Source: G020348385 sp964410125
GTDB taxonomy: Bacteria; Acidobacteriota; Aminicenantia; Aminicenantales; Aminicenantaceae
DNA: 64,000 nt
NCBI GenBank assembly: GCA_964410125.1
Contig: CAYPGQ010000010.1
Span: 1 to 64,000 of the forward strand
Reading direction: 5' to 3'
Below are positions 50,685 to 60,434 of this stretch, piece by piece (the stretch's first letter is position 1; each line of letters opens with the position of its first letter). The notes below the pieces were generated by a model, which made no database searches, was not told where the DNA came from, and saw nothing but the letters and a program-made list of their open reading frames with translations. Made by a program: the position numbers and the translations under genes.

Positions 50685-52694
50685 TTATTTCACGATATCA
50701 TCACTCATGTAGCGATTCCAGACATTTTCAAACCAGGTGTCATCCTGAGGAATCGGTCGGATATCGATCCACTGCTTTGAAACCTTGCCGCCTTCATCCA
50801 ATGAAACTTCCAATATCTTTTTATTCACAAAGGTATCTTGATCATTCAGCAGAAACTTCCAATCATCGCCGACTTCTGGACATGGAATTTTTCCATTTGG
50901 ATTTTTAACAAGATAAGAGCCTCGGCTCTGCCCTTTCTTATCCAGGTATTCCCCGATTGCCTCCAGATACAGGGCATGAGTCAAACCCAGGTCGAGGTTT
51001 TTGAATGCTTCAGGCAGTTCTTCACAAGACGGAATCCTCATATCACTTTGGAGCCTCTGGTAGAGTTGCCAGGCCTTATCGATGTATTCCTCGATTCTGC
51101 CCGGTTCCCGGATGTGAGCGCCACAGGCGGTCATTCTCTCTTGAATCTCATTTCTCGACTCTCGGAGAAGGTTATCATTCTTTAGGCTGGGATCGATGAC
51201 ACTTTTGGCAAACGCCAGTTTATTGGTAATTTGATCTTGGACTAAGTCGAGGAATTCTTTATCTTGAGGAGGATCGCCCCGATAACGTCTAGCAATGTAC
51301 AAAGCGGCCCGCAGACTTCCCACCTGACCGGAATTCAAAGCCGATCCACCCGGCCGGTAAACACCATGGGTTCCGTTTACCTCGCCCACCGGAAACAGAT
51401 GTCTGACATTGCTTTCCCACCAAATAGTACCCTTTAGTCCACCGTTATTGTGTTGGGCACAGACCGCTATCTCGAGGTGTTCCTTTGTTATGTCGATCCC
51501 ATGGTCTTTGTAAAGATCGATGGCGGGGTGGTTCATTTTTTGGAGTCTTTCGATAGGAGTTCCCAACAAAGCACTGGATTTTTCGAGGTAATCGAAAGCT
51601 TCCTTTCCCAAATGTTCAAAAGAAAAATCTTCCAGGACTCCTCCCCCGCTGGGATTTTGGGTAAAATCCAGATAAACCCGCCTCCCCTTGAGAACCGTCT
51701 CCTGGTAGACCAGGATGTCGATCAAAGACGAACCATATTCCGACACCTTTCGAGGATCGAACGGCCACTGATAGCCTTTAAGGAAAATAGCAGTTGCCAG
51801 TTTTCCCATATCCGGAAAATAATCGTTCATGAAATCGCGTTCGTCTTGCCCATCCCTATCTGTGGAAATATAACGCGGAATAACCTGCTGATAGGACCCG
51901 GAAAGATTCCACCGAAACTCGATCGATGCCAATCCGAACTGGGATTCGGTCAGATTATTCCCAATGGCTCCAACCGCAAAAGCCAAACCATGGGAACCGA
52001 CCTGGCTTTCGGGATAAACTGACGTTTTGTAGATCCCGGCCGGCCCACCCGTCGCGAACACCACATTTAGGGCATTGAAGATCACGAATCCATAGTTTTT
52101 TGGATCGATATTATTCCTGTCGAGGGCAATGGCGCCGACCACTCTTTTTTCTGGGCCCTCCTCTGAAGACAACAGTCCGACGATCTCGTGCCGATCGAAA
52201 ACAACGATTCCCTTTTCCTTTACTTCTTTTGAAAGCGCTTTGAACATCAAATTCGAAGTCAGAGGCCCGGCCGAGGTGGCTCTTCCCCGGGAATCGTGGT
52301 CTGTTTTATATCCTACATAACCCCCATACCTATCGTGCGGAAACGGAACACCTAAGCCGACAAGATTGAAGAATGCCTGGGCTGAGTTCATGGCTTCACA
52401 CAGAGCGATATCGCCGTGCATGCATCCTCCTTTGAAGAGGTCTTGCGCCATTTCCAAAGGAGAGTCGGGAGATTCACCGGAAACGGAAAGCTTGTAATAT
52501 GTTTGTTTATCCGATCCGGCGTTGTTCGAGGTGCCGCCACCCCAATAATCTGTGGCGATCGCGATATCTTTTTGGCCGTATTTGTACAAACTCACTGCCG
52601 CATTCAAGGCCGCATCCCCGCTGCCAATGATCAGTGTGTTGAGTGAGTACAAGGGAATTTTTTTCCCTTCGACTTTGATCATGCTTCTTTTCAT
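50685..52694 (-). CDS. FAD-dependent fumarate reductase/succinate dehydrogenase-type flavoprotein
   Basis: A 669-residue flavoprotein with an N-terminal dinucleotide motif IIGSGDAALNAAVS (about 22-35). GGGTSNNAGSDKQ (about 52-64) and a GGPAGIY segment near 216 fit the fumarate-reductase/adenylylsulfate-reductase fold. DHDSRGRATSAGP (about 132-144) takes the position of the usual HxxxRRG-type substrate region and is not canonical. No transmembrane or iron-sulfur partner is present, but an old-yellow-enzyme gene ends 2 nt upstream in the same direction. The pair probably reduces or oxidises an unsaturated acid. The gene converges with the VWA protein 4 nt apart. Confidence 0.85.
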   Translation of the reverse strand: MKRSMIKVEGKKIPLYSLNTLIIGSGDAALNAAVSLYKYGQKDIAIATDYWGGGTSNNAGSDKQTYYKLSVSGESPDSPLEMAQDLFKGGCMHGDIALCEAMNSAQAFFNLVGLGVPFPHDRYGGYVGYKTDHDSRGRATSAGPLTSNLMFKALSKEVKEKGIVVFDRHEIVGLLSSEEGPEKRVVGAIALDRNNIDPKNYGFVIFNALNVVFATGGPAGIYKTSVYPESQVGSHGLAFAVGAIGNNLTESQFGLASIEFRWNLSGSYQQVIPRYISTDRDGQDERDFMNDYFPDMGKLATAIFLKGYQWPFDPRKVSEYGSSLIDILVYQETVLKGRRVYLDFTQNPSGGGVLEDFSFEHLGKEAFDYLEKSSALLGTPIERLQKMNHPAIDLYKDHGIDITKEHLEIAVCAQHNNGGLKGTIWWESNVRHLFPVGEVNGTHGVYRPGGSALNSGQVGSLRAALYIARRYRGDPPQDKEFLDLVQDQITNKLAFAKSVIDPSLKNDNLLRESRNEIQERMTACGAHIREPGRIEEYIDKAWQLYQRLQSDMRIPSCEELPEAFKNLDLGLTHALYLEAIGEYLDKKGQSRGSYLVKNPNGKIPCPEVGDDWKFLLNDQDTFVNKKILEVSLDEGGKVSKQWIDIRPIPQDDTWFENVWNRYMSDDIVK

Positions 52695-52696
52695 TA

Positions 52697-54037
52697 TTAA
52701 GTCCTCTCCCGCAGAAGGGTTTTATATCTCTTACCGTAGATTTTCTTATCTCTCATAACACACCCAGCAGAACCTCCCATTCGCATCATTTCGGTGCATC
52801 GGGAACAAGAGATACAAACTTTCTTTGGATCCAAAAATCCCGAGTTCATTAAATCTTTAGGAGCTTCTGGGTAAGCGAAAGCCATTCTTCCTATTCCAAT
52901 AAAACTGGCCTCATTATTTCTGAGAACAGCCGCCCCCACATTTGGAAAAAATTGTCGCAGCCAGGAATAGCCTGTCCCTACCATCGGAATCTCTGGGAAT
53001 TCTGTCTGCAAATCTGCTGTGATGGATATGAGTCGAGAAATTCCTTCCAATGGATTTTCAGGAGGTATGGGAGCTCCGGGAAGAGGGCGGTCGAAGGGCC
53101 TCCCCAGGTGAGGGAATAAATAGGGAATCCCAGCCGTGATGTTGAAAAGAGAGCAGCCTTCATCGATCAGGCAAGACACAACTTGTTTCGGTTCTGTCAG
53201 ATCGATCTTCTCCGCTTCTTCCTTTGAACTGCCAAAACCATAAGGGAAGGGAATCCCGTCATAGACATTCATCCGTACTGTAATGCCAACCTGGGAAACC
53301 TCTTGACGGATTTTTTTGGCGATATCTGTGAGAAAACGAACTCTATTGCTAAAAAAACCTCCATACTTGCTGTTTTGTCGATCAAATGCAGCCAAAAGCT
53401 CATTGATGACATAACCATGGCAGGCTTTTATGTCCACAGCATCAAAACCGGCTTGATATGCCAGAAGAGCGGCATCGACAAAATTCTCCTGCAAACGATC
53501 CAATTCCTTATCGCTGAAAATATGTAAAGTCTTCTTCTTTTCATCCAAAAAAGGGTTTACTAATGTCACTTGCGGCTGAGGCATTCCTCGAGGCCTGCTG
53601 TAACGGCCTGAATGAGTCAATTGAAGAACACAATAGATGTCATGTCCGGCTCCAATGGACTGGATGGCTTCCTCTCGAGTTTCTGCGACCAGTCTTGTAA
53701 AACCATCCACATTCTTTGTGTGTAGCCACAGTTGACGGGGATTGGACCGGCCATCTGGAACCACACTTGTCGCTTCAAACCAGAGCAAAGCGCTTCCGCC
53801 ACTGGAAAAACGTTTGTAACGTCTAAAGGTCAAATCACTGGGTGATCCATCCGGATTGGCATCATATCCTTCCATGGGTTGGACGGCTAAACGGTTGGCT
53901 ATTTTTTTCGATCCCAGAGTAATATCTTCGAACAGGGGGCTCAAATCCGTCTGAAAAGGAAGCTCTACCCCCAAATCAGAGACCTTCTTGAGCAATTCTT
54001 CACTTGAATGAAAAGCAAACGTCTCATGTTGGGACAT
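52697..54037 (-). CDS. NADH:flavin oxidoreductase (old yellow enzyme family) with Fe-S motif
   Basis: A 446-residue enzyme with an FMN TIM barrel: RLAVQPMEGYDAN (about 46-58), THSGRYSRP (about 145-153, catalytic His and FMN-contacting Arg) and GFDAVDIKACHGYVINELL (about 196-214, conserved HGY). The C terminus has CISCSRCTEMMRMGGSAGC, a C-x2-C-x2-C-x11-C pattern as in dienoyl-CoA-reductase-like members that bind a 4Fe-4S cluster. The second flavin domain of those enzymes is absent; the separate flavoprotein encoded downstream may act in its place. It is the first gene of a two-gene operon. Confidence 0.87.
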   Translation of the reverse strand: MSQHETFAFHSSEELLKKVSDLGVELPFQTDLSPLFEDITLGSKKIANRLAVQPMEGYDANPDGSPSDLTFRRYKRFSSGGSALLWFEATSVVPDGRSNPRQLWLHTKNVDGFTRLVAETREEAIQSIGAGHDIYCVLQLTHSGRYSRPRGMPQPQVTLVNPFLDEKKKTLHIFSDKELDRLQENFVDAALLAYQAGFDAVDIKACHGYVINELLAAFDRQNSKYGGFFSNRVRFLTDIAKKIRQEVSQVGITVRMNVYDGIPFPYGFGSSKEEAEKIDLTEPKQVVSCLIDEGCSLFNITAGIPYLFPHLGRPFDRPLPGAPIPPENPLEGISRLISITADLQTEFPEIPMVGTGYSWLRQFFPNVGAAVLRNNEASFIGIGRMAFAYPEAPKDLMNSGFLDPKKVCISCSRCTEMMRMGGSAGCVMRDKKIYGKRYKTLLRERT

Positions 54038-54120
54038 GGTCCCTTATAGTGTATCGAAATTTTCATCCAAAGAGAACGAAAAATTAGATCCGGATGAGCT
54101 TACAGAGAAATTGAGGTGAC

Positions 54121-54149
54121 TTGACCGGAGCTGTTTGCTGTGGTAATAG
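54121..54149 (+). promoter_or_regulatory. Sigma70-type promoter giving a leaderless transcript
   Basis: TTGACC (54121-54126) and TAATAG (54144-54149) with a 17-nt spacer. Transcription is expected at about 54156-54157, on the ATG at 54157. No Shine-Dalgarno fits between, so the mRNA should be leaderless. Confidence 0.6.
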
Positions 54150-54156
54150 CTAGGCG

Positions 54157-56631
54157 ATGAAAGGAATATTCAGACGCTTCAAACAAAAAAACATCCCCGA
54201 CAAAAAGGAGACGCCCGAGCAGAACGATAAATATATACCAGACGAGCTGACGCTAAAAAAAATGGGGGAAAAACAGATCTCCCCTCTGAATGATCCTGTA
54301 TGGAAATCCTCATTGCTGGTCGTCTCAGGCAGTTTTTTACTCGGTCTTTTGCGGCTCGTGATCGGCTTCTCCCATCCGATCGCCTCCTGGTTTCTCGCCC
54401 TCATTTCCCTGATTATTTGGGGATTTGCGGTCAGGCTACTTCTCATGGATGCCAAATTGAAAAAATTCTGGGTTGGCTGGCTCATTTTGTGCGTTGTTTT
54501 ACCCATCATCCTTTCTAGGGATGAAAGCCTCTGGATGGCAGCCGTGGGAGGCTCCTTTATCTTCCTGTTGTTTCGGAAGTACAGACCCTATCGGCATCTC
54601 ACGTCTCGGCGGCGCGCAGCCTTGTTTCTTCTGGGTTTTCTGGTCCTAATTCTGCTCGGAATCGGAGGAAGAACTATATCCACCCCAGAATCCGAGGAAT
54701 CCTTACCAGGTGAGGTTCAAGCCGGATACTCGGTCATACCTGAGGCGGCAGGTATGGGCGCCTTCCTGGGACGCTACGCTTCCGGATCACTCGAACTCTT
54801 CTGGTTTTTCAGCCTTCTACATATTTTTTTTCGTGCCCGCCTGCATTTCATGAAACTCAAACCGAAGCTGGCTCTCAGTGCCGTTTTGATCGCTGTTGTT
54901 CCGCTGATTCTTATTATCCTTATGGGATTCCTTATCCTTTACGGAACATTGGGAGCGTCTAGAGCTATTCAGGCAAGATCCATTCTGTATGACTGGAAAA
55001 GCTTATCTGCAGCCGATGAAAATTTCATTCCCAATGTATTTGCACAATCGTTCACATATGAAAAAACAGATGAAAGCCTTTTTGCCCAAGGAAAAACACC
55101 TCTTTGGCTTCAGGGACTTCTCTCGTCACTCGCCACAAAGGACTCTCCTTATATTGAAAACAAAGAACTGAATATGGCTGACTATTTTTGGCTAGACTCT
55201 GGATTATGGCTCATTCGCATCAAAAAAGAGGCAGGTAATATACTGTCTATACAAGGAGGAAGGATTGACCAGTCCATGTTGAGCCGGCTGGCCAAAATGG
55301 TACGAACCGATGTGAGCTTTGTCTTTTCCAGTTCTGTCAGGATGACCATCGCCGGCACACCCGTGCGCTTAGTGGAGGAAGAAGAGGGAAAACCCATAGA
55401 AAAGCTTTTTGGAAAATATGTTTCAGAAGATGCTGCACAAAAAGATATTCGGCCATCTTCCCCATCCTTTTGGCACCGCCCATTATACTTCGGGATGACA
55501 GATATCGATGTTTTTTCTCTTGTCTCGGAAAAGTTAGAAAGCAGGAAAATGCTTCTTCTGTTGGAGGTAATCCTCGCCAATACTTTGAACGAATTGACTT
55601 CGCAAAAGAATCCTTTTAGCTTGGCAGTCATGATAGCACTTTTAGCACTGGCTGTTTCAATGCTCATATTCGAAGCTTTTATGTTCTTTTTTGGAGTCCG
55701 CATCACCACCGGCTTCACATCTGCCGTTCGGGCCCTGTACCGCGGTACCAAACGTATCGCTAAGGGAGACCTGGATACCCAAATCGAAATCCCCAACGAG
55801 GATGAGTTGGGTGACCTTGCCGCCTCATTCAACGCCATGACCAAAGCCGTCCAAAGGGGACGGGAAGAGGCCATTCTACGAGCACATCTGGAGAGCGAAC
55901 TGGATACAGCGCGAAAAATCCAGGAAAAACTGCTGCCGCATGAGATGCCTCGATTTCGTGGTTTCGAAATCGCCGGCACCAGCATTCCAAGCAAACAAGT
56001 CGGTGGAGATTATTTCGATTTTCTGGACCTGGGAGAGGGACAACTGGGAATTGCCATCGCCGATGTTTCCGGTAAAGGTATTCCTGCAGCCCTTCTAATG
56101 GCCAATCTTCAAGCAAGCCTTCATGCCCAAACCTTTGAGACCGAAAAAGTGGCGGATGTGACTGCACGCATTAACAACCTGCTCGTCAAATCGACAGATT
56201 CCAACATGTTCGTGACCTTTTTTTATGGACTTCTGAACAGGAATAAGTCGACCTTCACTTCCACGAACGCCGGCCATAATCATCCCCTTCTCCTAAGATT
56301 CGACCAAACAATGGAATACCTGGCAAAAGGAGGACTCGTTTTGGGATTCCTCCCGGATCAAAAGTATGCGCAGCAAACCACGACTTTGCAGCCTGGCGAT
56401 GTCCTTGTTTTATACACCGACGGCATCACAGAGGCAAGAACTCCGGATGAAAAGGCTGTTCAGGAAAAACTTTTTGGTGAAGACCGACTAATTCAAGTTG
56501 TTAAAGAGAGCGCCTCTCTTTCGGCCAGGGAAATCCAGTCTGCCATCCTCCAGGCTGTATCCAATCACACAAAAAACACTCCACAAGGTGACGATATAAC
56601 TCTTGTTGTTATCAAACGCCGAATAGCCTAA
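54157..56631 (+). CDS. Membrane-bound SpoIIE/RsbU-type PP2C phosphatase with HAMP domain
   Basis: An 824-residue signalling phosphatase. About seven hydrophobic segments lie in residues 45-285, then a roughly 200-residue extracytoplasmic sensor, a final membrane helix (about 487-512) and HAMP (about 515-565, IPNEDELGDLAASFNAMTKA). A coiled-coil linker (LESELDTARKIQEKLLP) joins the PP2C domain with metal Asps in GGDYFDF (about 614), IADVSGKG, TDGITEAR (about 755) and DDITLVVI. Relatives dephosphorylate anti-sigma-factor antagonists in partner-switching control of sigma factors. No antagonist or anti-sigma gene is adjacent; instead hutH follows after 14 nt. Transcript appears leaderless. Confidence 0.9.
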   Translation: MKGIFRRFKQKNIPDKKETPEQNDKYIPDELTLKKMGEKQISPLNDPVWKSSLLVVSGSFLLGLLRLVIGFSHPIASWFLALISLIIWGFAVRLLLMDAKLKKFWVGWLILCVVLPIILSRDESLWMAAVGGSFIFLLFRKYRPYRHLTSRRRAALFLLGFLVLILLGIGGRTISTPESEESLPGEVQAGYSVIPEAAGMGAFLGRYASGSLELFWFFSLLHIFFRARLHFMKLKPKLALSAVLIAVVPLILIILMGFLILYGTLGASRAIQARSILYDWKSLSAADENFIPNVFAQSFTYEKTDESLFAQGKTPLWLQGLLSSLATKDSPYIENKELNMADYFWLDSGLWLIRIKKEAGNILSIQGGRIDQSMLSRLAKMVRTDVSFVFSSSVRMTIAGTPVRLVEEEEGKPIEKLFGKYVSEDAAQKDIRPSSPSFWHRPLYFGMTDIDVFSLVSEKLESRKMLLLLEVILANTLNELTSQKNPFSLAVMIALLALAVSMLIFEAFMFFFGVRITTGFTSAVRALYRGTKRIAKGDLDTQIEIPNEDELGDLAASFNAMTKAVQRGREEAILRAHLESELDTARKIQEKLLPHEMPRFRGFEIAGTSIPSKQVGGDYFDFLDLGEGQLGIAIADVSGKGIPAALLMANLQASLHAQTFETEKVADVTARINNLLVKSTDSNMFVTFFYGLLNRNKSTFTSTNAGHNHPLLLRFDQTMEYLAKGGLVLGFLPDQKYAQQTTTLQPGDVLVLYTDGITEARTPDEKAVQEKLFGEDRLIQVVKESASLSAREIQSAILQAVSNHTKNTPQGDDITLVVIKRRIA

Positions 56632-56645
56632 AAAAGGAGAACACT

Positions 56646-58166
56646 GTGATCACCATCGACGGCAATTCTCTTACCATCGAACAGGTCCTCCAGGTCGCCA
56701 GAAACAAAGAAAAGGTCAAAATCCACAAAAAGAACAAAGAATTGGTGGATAAAAACGCCGCTGTGGTGGAGGATTTTGTGAAGGACGGCCAAGTTGTTTA
56801 CGGGATCACCACAGGCATCGGGAGTTTTGCCGATGTGCTGATCCCCAGAGAACATGTGAGGGAACTCCAGAAAAACCTGTTGATGTCCCACTCCTCGGGA
56901 ACCGGGCCCTTTATCGAAGATGACCAGGTCCGGGCTATGATGCTTCTACGGATCAATGCTTTGATCAAAGGCTATTCCGGAATAAGATGGGAAACACTCC
57001 AGAGACTCCTTCACTTCATGAATAACGACATCCTTCCCCGAGTCCCCCAAAAAGGGAGCGTTGGGGCAAGTGGCGACCTGGTTCCTCTGGCCCATATGTC
57101 GGCCCCGCTGATCGGATTGGGCCTGGTGAAATACAAAGGGGAAATCTGGGATGCGGCCGACCTCCTCTCGAAATTGGGCCTAAAACCGATCACACTCGAA
57201 GCAAAAGAAGGATTGGCTTTGATCAACGGAACCCAGTTGATGTCGGCTGTAGGAGTCCTGAATGCTTATGACAGCCTGATTCTTTGCAAGACGGCCGACA
57301 TTGCTTCGGCATGCTCGATCGAAGCCCTTCGGGGCACGGATGTTCCGTTCGACTCGAGGGTGCATATGCTGAGACCCCATCCGGGCCAGAGCATAGTGGC
57401 CGACAACATCAAGAGGCTGCTGGAAGCCAGCCAAATCCTCCCGAGCCACAGTGAGTGCGACAAAGTTCAGGATGCCTATTCTTTGCGCTGCATCCCCCAG
57501 GTGCACGGGGCAACACGCGACACGGTCGACTATGCTTCTGTTGTGCTCGAAACAGAGATCAATTCTGTCACAGACAATCCGATTGTTTTCACCGAGACCA
57601 AAGATAGTATTAGTTGCGGCAATTTTCACGGGCAGCCCATTGCATTCGTTCTTGATTTTTTAGGGATCGGAATCTCCGAACTGGCCAATATTTCCGAAAG
57701 AAGAATCGAACGGCTGGTGGATCCGGCTCTGTCCAATCTTCCTCCATTCTTGACTCCGGAAGGAGGGCTAAACACAGGGTATATGATCACACAGTATACG
57801 GCTGCGGCTCTAGTCTCGGAGAACAAGGTCCTATCCCACCCAGCATCGGTCGACTCCATTCCCACATCAGCCAATCAGGAAGACCACGTGAGTATGGGAG
57901 CCATCGCAGCGTTCAAAGGAGCGGACATCGTCCAAAATGTTAGGGATGTCCTGGCGATTGAATTGCTGTGTGCAGCACAGGGATTGGATTTTATCGCAGA
58001 AAAACCGGGAAAAGGCGTAGAGGTTGCCCAAAAGATTATCCGGGAACACATCCCGACACTTACCCAGGACAGGGTGATGTCCTATGACATTGAAAAGATG
58101 GCAGAACTGATTTTTGACCAGACTGTTATTAGCGCTATCGAAACAGAAATCGGCCCCCTCCTTTAA
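56646..58166 (+). CDS. hutH: Histidine ammonia-lyase (aromatic amino acid lyase family)
   Basis: A 506-residue lyase making urocanate and ammonia from histidine. The MIO cofactor forms from Ala141-Ser142-Gly143 in GSVGASGDLVPLAH, and catalytic Tyr52 is in VYGITTGIGSF. SHSSGTG (about 81-87) and NQEDHVSMGA (about 413-422) agree with HutH more than with phenylalanine or tyrosine lyases, although substrate cannot be fixed from motifs alone. AAAGGAGA precedes the GTG at 56646. No other hut genes are nearby. The 14-nt gap to the phosphatase gene implies co-transcription. Confidence 0.9.
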   Translation: MITIDGNSLTIEQVLQVARNKEKVKIHKKNKELVDKNAAVVEDFVKDGQVVYGITTGIGSFADVLIPREHVRELQKNLLMSHSSGTGPFIEDDQVRAMMLLRINALIKGYSGIRWETLQRLLHFMNNDILPRVPQKGSVGASGDLVPLAHMSAPLIGLGLVKYKGEIWDAADLLSKLGLKPITLEAKEGLALINGTQLMSAVGVLNAYDSLILCKTADIASACSIEALRGTDVPFDSRVHMLRPHPGQSIVADNIKRLLEASQILPSHSECDKVQDAYSLRCIPQVHGATRDTVDYASVVLETEINSVTDNPIVFTETKDSISCGNFHGQPIAFVLDFLGIGISELANISERRIERLVDPALSNLPPFLTPEGGLNTGYMITQYTAAALVSENKVLSHPASVDSIPTSANQEDHVSMGAIAAFKGADIVQNVRDVLAIELLCAAQGLDFIAEKPGKGVEVAQKIIREHIPTLTQDRVMSYDIEKMAELIFDQTVISAIETEIGPLL

Positions 58167-58213
58167 AGTCTTAATCTTTATCAAATAGTGCCAATCAGGT
58201 GTGTCATGAGCGA

Positions 58214-58445
58214 CATTGAGGATCTAGCCATTCGGAATTGTCCTTCGAGGGCATCCGACAATGTCGGACGACGAGGATGTATTGAGCACGACTTTATTTG
58301 AGAATTAGAGATACAGACAAGCACAGGAAAAGAAGCCAGAGTTGTAGAGATTGAGAGTTAATGAGCGGAGTTCCGGAGGCGCCGAGAAGGACGATAAAGG
58401 AATGGCGTGAAAGATCCACACTAAAGCGAAGGAGATACCTGATGG
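58214..58445. repeat. Dispersed intergenic repeat, copy B (no recombinase attached)
   Basis: Homologous to 3760-3967 from CATTGAGGATCTAGCC (58214-58229) to CCTGATGG (58438-58445), including the identical 18-mer TGTATTGAGCACGACTTT (58278-58295). It fills nearly the whole gap between hutH and the convergent isomerase gene. A TCCGACA-ATGTCGGA hairpin at about 58255-58268 takes the place of the GGGGATATCCCC palindrome of copy A, so the variable part stays palindromic. No gene is seen in it. Confidence 0.7.
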
Positions 58446-58461
58446 GCCTTGCCTATTGCTT

Positions 58462-59433
58462 TTAGATCAATTGTTTGAAGGCTTGGATGTCGCGTTTGAT
58501 TCTTGCTTCGCAGATTTTAGGCCACTCTTCTCTTGCTGTAATAGCCATTTCGCCGCTTTTCATCGCCTCATCTGTTTGAAGGGCCAATCGAAGAATGAGG
58601 GCAAATTCTTCTGCTGTTAAATCAGGAAATTTCGAAAGAAACAGGGAATCGAACACTGGGAGAAAAAATTCTCCGCCGTGGTCCTCGATCGTGAGGTTTA
58701 TATTCCTCTGTGAGAGACCGAGAAAATCACAAATCTTCCGTAGATCGATCACGCCCTTCCCGATCTCAACCGGAAAGGTAGTCAATCCGGTATCATCTAG
58801 AATGACAGCCCCATCTTTAATATGGGTACAAACTACCCAGGGAAGAATCCTTTGTGTGGCACTGATCGGATCTTCGAGCATGGTCAACAGGTTCATGGTA
58901 TCCAGGCAAATCCCCAAGTAATCACCTGGCTCGGCCTCACAACGATCAAATAACCGCAGAAGCTCATGGGTTGTGAATTCGAAATGGGTTTCAATAGCCA
59001 GGATTACATTGTTATCCATCAACATCTGCCGTTGAGCCCGAAGGCTTTTGGCCATCTCTTCGAGCAGGGTTTCTGTCACCGGGCTTTGAGGATCCCACCG
59101 CATCAATCCACCTGAACACGATCTCACGAGCGATGTACCAAGAAGGGCTGCCTGTTCGGCCACCTTTTGGTTGATCTCAGTAATATCTTTTTCTTCCCAA
59201 GTCTTCAAATCAAACGGTATATGCTGTGCTCCTCCCCACTCCAAGTAAAGGCCTTTGTCTGAAGCATAACCGGATAAATCTCTCAAATAAGCCTCATCCA
59301 CATTTTTGGCAACTTCGGGATTCAGCCCTGAAAATTGGACACCTTTGGCCCCGTTTTCCTCGGCCCACTTCAGGACTTCCAAAGGAGACAAATTAAGGGG
59401 AAACAGGCAGTAATTATCGATGCCAACAGCCAT
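58462..59433 (-). CDS. Sugar phosphate isomerase/epimerase-like TIM-barrel protein
   Basis: A 323-residue xylose-isomerase-type (AP endonuclease 2 superfamily) barrel. Metal-binding acids can be seen in AIETHFEFTTHE (about 148-159), GICLDTMN (about 175-182), CTHIKDG (about 202-208) and NLTIEDHGG (about 242-250). There is no signal peptide. Family members epimerise keto sugars or inositols. It is transcribed alone toward repeat copy B. Substrate unknown; it may belong with the glycoside operon 14 kb away. Confidence 0.85.
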   Translation of the reverse strand: MAVGIDNYCLFPLNLSPLEVLKWAEENGAKGVQFSGLNPEVAKNVDEAYLRDLSGYASDKGLYLEWGGAQHIPFDLKTWEEKDITEINQKVAEQAALLGTSLVRSCSGGLMRWDPQSPVTETLLEEMAKSLRAQRQMLMDNNVILAIETHFEFTTHELLRLFDRCEAEPGDYLGICLDTMNLLTMLEDPISATQRILPWVVCTHIKDGAVILDDTGLTTFPVEIGKGVIDLRKICDFLGLSQRNINLTIEDHGGEFFLPVFDSLFLSKFPDLTAEEFALILRLALQTDEAMKSGEMAITAREEWPKICEARIKRDIQAFKQLI

Positions 59434-59702
59434 TTCTTTCTTCTTTTCCTTTTGTTACTGCCCTTTTTATCTTAATAATTCAAATTAATTGAGTCTTTTT
59501 ATAATATGCCACCCGTATTTAACACCAAGATGGGGGCTGAAAGCAACTCATACCGCATAGCTTATAACTTGCAATCATTCCGTAGAATTTATACTCTGTT
59601 GTAAATAAGTTTTACAAATTTTTGGACTTTTCCAGGGAAAGATTATGGCCCAATTCTTGCACACCTAACAGTACTATGTATTCCTTCTAGGAGGGAGAAA
59701 GG

Positions 59703-60425
59703 TTGAGAAAAAAACTTGTCATTTCAGTAATTTTTCTGTGTCTTTTGGGAATATCTCACTCCAACCTGCCGGCGGAATTCCATTTTCAAGCTGATCTGGT
59801 ATCCCGGTATATCTGGAGAGGATTCGATCTGAATCCTTACAAAGAGCCTGCTTTTCAACCATCCATCGAATACGAATTCGGAAACAGCGGATTGTCTATG
59901 AATCTGTGGATGAGTTTTTCCTTTGCAAATAAAGAACTGAATGAAACTGATTTTACCTTAGCATACACTCGGAAACTGTCTGAACAATTTTCGTTAAAAG
60001 CCGGATTGATTCATTACGGGTGGTATTTTGCGCCGAATTTCCGGTTCCAGGATGATACAAGCCACGAAGTTTTTGCCTGTGTAGGAATGCCGGAGATTGT
60101 GCTCCAGCCTGCAATCACGATTTTTTACGATTTCACCAATGGCGACGGATTTTATGTCCTTCTCGAGACAGAATATTCTTTTGAACCAGTGAAATTTTTA
60201 GAAACCGCCTTCTCTGCCTCTCTCGGTTATAACGGAGGACAGTGGCTGGCCGAAGGAATCGATCCCGGATTCAGCGATCTTAATATAGGCCTATCTCTGG
60301 CCTATGCATGGAATGAGCTTCGAATCATTCCGTTCGCCAACTACACCTTTGTACTATTGGACGCCATCGGGAAAGAAAACCATTTCCAATTTGGAATCTC
60401 TTTGGTCTATAAACTTGAAAAATAG
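59703..60425 (+). CDS. Outer-membrane beta-barrel protein, TorF-like
   Basis: A 240-residue exported protein with a signal peptide (about 5-22). The mature start DLVSRYIWRGFDL (about 31-43) is the signature of TIGR02001/TorF-like barrels. Alternating amphipathic strands run to the terminal FQFGISLVYKLEK, close to an aromatic-ended outer-membrane strand. The start is TTG 59703 right behind AGGAGGGAGAAAGG, an unusually strong site that justifies the rare codon. It lies 9 nt before the S33 peptidase gene, so the two are one operon. Function unknown, possibly a porin. Confidence 0.72.
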   Translation: MRKKLVISVIFLCLLGISHSNLPAEFHFQADLVSRYIWRGFDLNPYKEPAFQPSIEYEFGNSGLSMNLWMSFSFANKELNETDFTLAYTRKLSEQFSLKAGLIHYGWYFAPNFRFQDDTSHEVFACVGMPEIVLQPAITIFYDFTNGDGFYVLLETEYSFEPVKFLETAFSASLGYNGGQWLAEGIDPGFSDLNIGLSLAYAWNELRIIPFANYTFVLLDAIGKENHFQFGISLVYKLEK

Positions 60426-60434
60426 AGAGAAATC

